From positions 2,258,611 through 2,322,610 of the forward strand of contig NC_084687.1 of assembly GCF_028389875.1 (NCBI RefSeq): a stretch of 64,000 nucleotides of DNA, given 5' to 3'. The notes below the pieces were generated by a model. It did not search any database. It was not told the DNA's origin and was given only the letters and a program-made list of their open reading frames with translations. Positions 61,401 through 64,000 of the stretch are shown piece after piece; the first letter of the stretch is position 1; each line of letters begins with the position of its first letter. The position numbers were made by a program, and so were the translations under genes. The DNA comes from Rhea pennata. Its lineage: Eukaryota > Chordata > Aves > Rheiformes > Rheidae.

Positions 61401-62640
61401 CCCTTTACCCAGCTGAATATAGCTCTTTAAGATTAAATATGGTAGTTATCTAAATTCCACTTATACATAAAACTGATATCGAGGAGTCAGCTGCTACCTT
61501 GTGCTGGAGGTGCTCACGTTATAGAGGTGCTTGGACCTTAACATTTCCAGGACACTTCTGAGCATGCCTGGGGCACAGCTCTTAACAGTCACAGTCACCC
61601 AAAGGCTTTGGGTGTCCCCAAGACACACCCACCAGGTCCCCAAAAGATCCCTTGCCATAAAACACAAACTCACTAGCTTGTAAATAGTCAGAGACTCAAG
61701 GGCTCCTCTGTGAAGGGGACAGGCCTTCATTAGATTTCCTCCTTATCCTGTAGAAGCTTTCCCATGCCCTAGCACCGTGTTCCCCAAGTGCGCCCGAAGG
61801 CTCCTAGGAGCAGATCTCCAAGCCACTTCTGTTGAAACAGCATCACCCTACAGGAAGAAAAGACTCCTTGGGCCAGAAAAACTGCAAGACCAAACACATC
61901 CAGGGGCTAAAGGCTCAGCTGGGGAAGTCAACATCTTCATTTTGCTTCCTGTGACATCTCAGAGATCAGACCCAGTTCTTCCCCCTCAGAGGGGGACATT
62001 TCAGCACCTAAAGCTACGCTTCTTTGGCGCTCTCTCGCTCGAGCCCAAGCTAGAGTCTCTTCAAGGAAACAGTTCCTGGAAAACTCCCCTCTCTGTCCAT
62101 GATAGCGCTAGCACCGGCCACAGGCCCAAGGCGACGGAAAGAGGGGTTTAAAAGCTCTCTAGGGTGAGGAAGGAACTGAATTTTCTCTCCCGCTTCCTGA
62201 GCATGTTTTCCAATTGCTAGGGTATTACAGGAAATGCATGTCACCAGTTCCTGGGGCCAAGTGGTGTTTTGATTTATTGTTGCAATACTTCTGTTACTCT
62301 TAAAAGTGAGCTGTGCTCAATTCCTTGAAAGGAGAGACGCACACAAGCGTCCTCTGGACTACTGCAGCTCTGGGTTCCCAATAGACAAAAGTATCTTCCT
62401 ACCATCCCGAGATGCTTCAGAGGTGGAGGGCTAGGATTTCACCCACTGGGTTCATAGCGTTTCCCACCGACCGGCCCCGAGCAGCTCCTCGATGGCGACA
62501 GCAGAACGTGCTCTGCATGCACTCCTTGTGCTCTGCACAGCAAGCCTAGGCACTTCTTTCAGGGTTTGAAACGCTCCTCTGAATGCCAGGGCCTGTGGCA
62601 CATGCTGCAGCACTTTACTTGTTAAGCCCTCTATTAAATT
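58421..62640. other. Intergenic DNA between convergent DENND2D and CEPT1
   Basis: Mostly AT-rich unique DNA with no recognisable gene. It has an A24 run (60611-60634) and an AATAAA at 59773-59778. On the minus strand an AATAAA at 62273-62278 could serve a long CEPT1 transcript. Confidence 0.55.
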
Positions 62641-62879
62641 TAGCTTAGCCACCTTGAGTCAGTCCACATTCGAAATGGCATTAAAAAAAGGAAAAAACGA
62701 GACAAAAAACAGGACTTACTGTGCTATGTAGTACAGAAAGCTTTTAGAAACCCCAGGATGACAGTACTATACACAAGTAAAGCATCAGAAAATTGCTTTC
62801 TAAACAGCAGGCAGGATTGCACTTTAAGTCTTTCACCGAGCAGGACAGAGCAGCAGACACATATAAAGACAACTGGTGC

Positions 62880-63685
62880 TCTCAGAAGTCTTATTTATTA
62901 AGAGCAGAAAGGAAATTTTGCTTAAGTTTTATACATAAAAAAGTAAACAGTAAAATTTTCTTTTTAAAGTCTTTCCACTGAAGAAAATTGAGAAATAAGT
63001 TGTCTTTTAGATAATGTTTATTTAAAAAAATAAAATTGACAAAGATACCACACTATTTTGCATGCCAGTCATCCCTTTGACTTGCAGAACCTTGCTCAAT
63101 GTATTGTTCTTTAGCAACAAACAACTTTTATCAGCAATGCATAAGCAAATGAACCACATCAATCTGGACTCAAACCCTGTCGGTTACTTCAGCTACACAA
63201 GCTAGTGCGATATCTCTGTTTTTACCAGCTCAGGTCTTTAGTAAATAAATTTCAAGTGGACACTAAACAAGTATTTCACTAAGAGATGATGAAATATTAA
63301 AATTAAAAGGAAGTTGTATTGCAGCTTGTAATTATACTACATTAGAAACTTGAGTTGTTTGGGGATCCATTCACCATATATAGATTATTTTGTAATCAAG
63401 GTAGTAACAAAGACAGAGCATTACTCCCTGCATGCTTTCCTGGGCATTGAACCAGTAGAGTTAACTACATGTAGAGTTGACTAGGGTGTACTTGGAATTC
63501 ACTCTGTCAGGCAGGAGACTAGTTAAGGAGTGTTACTGATAACAAAGAATAAAAGTTATACAACATTGATTATCATAAATTAATTTGTTCTTATCTGCTT
63601 TTGCCTTAGTCTCCTACATATCTTTATATTTTTTCACGTAGAAAACTCACTCTTATTTCTCCTTATGAACACCCCCCCCCATTTA
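62880..63685 (-). other. CEPT1: CEPT1 3' UTR (proximal part)
   Basis: AT-rich sequence following the CEPT1 stop codon on the minus strand. Candidate AATAAA signals, read on the minus strand, are at 63017-63022 and 62894-62899, and a distal one is at 62273-62278. Which is used cannot be decided from sequence. Confidence 0.55.
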
Positions 63686-63805
63686 CTAATGGTGATTAGA
63701 ATGCGTGGAAGACGACTTGATTCGGAATACGTGGATGTGCAGATGGGCAGCAATCTGATTGCACACACTGACACAGTATCGAAGCAGATCAAAGAGAGAG
63801 AAGAT
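63686..63805 (-). CDS. CEPT1: Choline/ethanolamine phosphotransferase 1, last coding exon
   Basis: CEPT1 transfers phosphocholine or phosphoethanolamine from the CDP-alcohol to diacylglycerol, the last step of the Kennedy pathway for phosphatidylcholine and phosphatidylethanolamine. It acts in endoplasmic-reticulum and nuclear membranes. The minus strand has a strong acceptor (TTTTCTTTTCCCTTGGCAG) and then 39 codons with a TAG at 63686-63688. The peptide includes [20 protein letters not shown] and then [18 protein letters not shown], nearly the same as the human C-terminus (about ...FRIKVSTAHSNHH). It is the end of the last transmembrane segment plus the short tail. The catalytic CDP-alcohol phosphotransferase motif is encoded in exons beyond the right edge. 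Confidence 0.96.
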
Positions 63806-64000
63806 CTGCCAAGGGAAAAGAAAAATTACATGCATTTAGATCCATGTCTCCATGACACAAGAGAATCACATGGTCCATATTCTTCAGAATAAAGGCACTC
63901 AGCATCTGCTTTTCTAGAACTAAATCTTCAATTGTCTTTAGTGAATGTTTATTCCTGTAGTTTCTAAAAGATACTGGGTTGTCTTCCAGCTTTGTAAAAA
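63806..64000 (-). other. CEPT1: CEPT1 last intron (partial)
   Basis: Intron DNA upstream of the terminal CEPT1 exon, read on the minus strand. It is cut by the window edge. Confidence 0.85.

Noticed and set aside
63665-63892. A 75-codon plus-strand open frame
   Set aside because: It is the antisense shadow of the CEPT1 terminal exon, whose minus-strand peptide is clearly conserved.
1-64000. Endogenous retroviruses, LTRs, DNA transposons, CRISPR arrays, tRNA or rRNA genes
   Set aside because: No LTR pair, retroviral or transposase-like coding stretch, regular spacer-repeat array or tRNA cloverleaf caught my eye. Small or very old remnants could be missed without a repeat library.

Overview
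This looks like nuclear DNA of a bird, from a gene-dense, microchromosome-like region. The evidence is CR1 retrotransposon copies ending in the avian ATTCTGTGA-type tail, compact introns, a GC-rich CpG-island promoter, and proteins that read as bird versions of known vertebrate genes. From memory, this gene set corresponds to chicken chromosome 26. I cannot name the species.

Layout. (1) 1-12693 is intron of ADORA1 (+ strand, adenosine A1 receptor). The last coding exon is at 12694-13327, followed by a short 3' UTR. (2) 13650-19690 is intergenic. (3) MYBPH (- strand, myosin-binding protein H) runs from its start codon at 30309 down to a ninth recognisable exon at 20385. A short terminal exon is still to be placed. 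ADORA1 and MYBPH face tail to tail. (4) 30600-45790 is a long stretch with no recognisable gene. It carries two CR1 LINE fragments, several simple repeats and a perfect 40-bp tandem duplication. (5) 45790-56806 holds DENND2D (+ strand, a DENN-domain Rab exchange factor). I could place all twelve coding exons with consistent splice phases, giving 467 residues. Its promoter is a CpG island full of short tandem repeats, and intron 1 opens with a CCCGCTG minisatellite. (6) 56807-62700 is the DENND2D 3' UTR and intergenic DNA, with an unexplained CpG-rich patch at about 57720-58020. (7) 63686-63805 on the - strand is the last coding exon of CEPT1 (choline/ethanolamine phosphotransferase 1), with its 3' UTR on the lower-coordinate side. 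DENND2D and CEPT1 are therefore also tail to tail, as in human.

The genes do not form a pathway. They are a receptor, a sarcomere protein, a membrane-traffic regulator and a phospholipid enzyme. The main comparative point is the junction between MYBPH and DENND2D. In human, ADORA1-MYBPH lies at 1q32 and DENND2D-CEPT1 at 1p13, each beside chitinase-family genes. Here the two blocks are adjacent and I see no chitinase between them.

I found no convincing new biological system. The most checkable leads are the G-quadruplex-prone minisatellite in DENND2D intron 1, twin palindromic NF-kappaB-like sites and a frame-preserving cryptic exon in DENND2D intron 6, the orphan CpG island, and the missing last exon of MYBPH.
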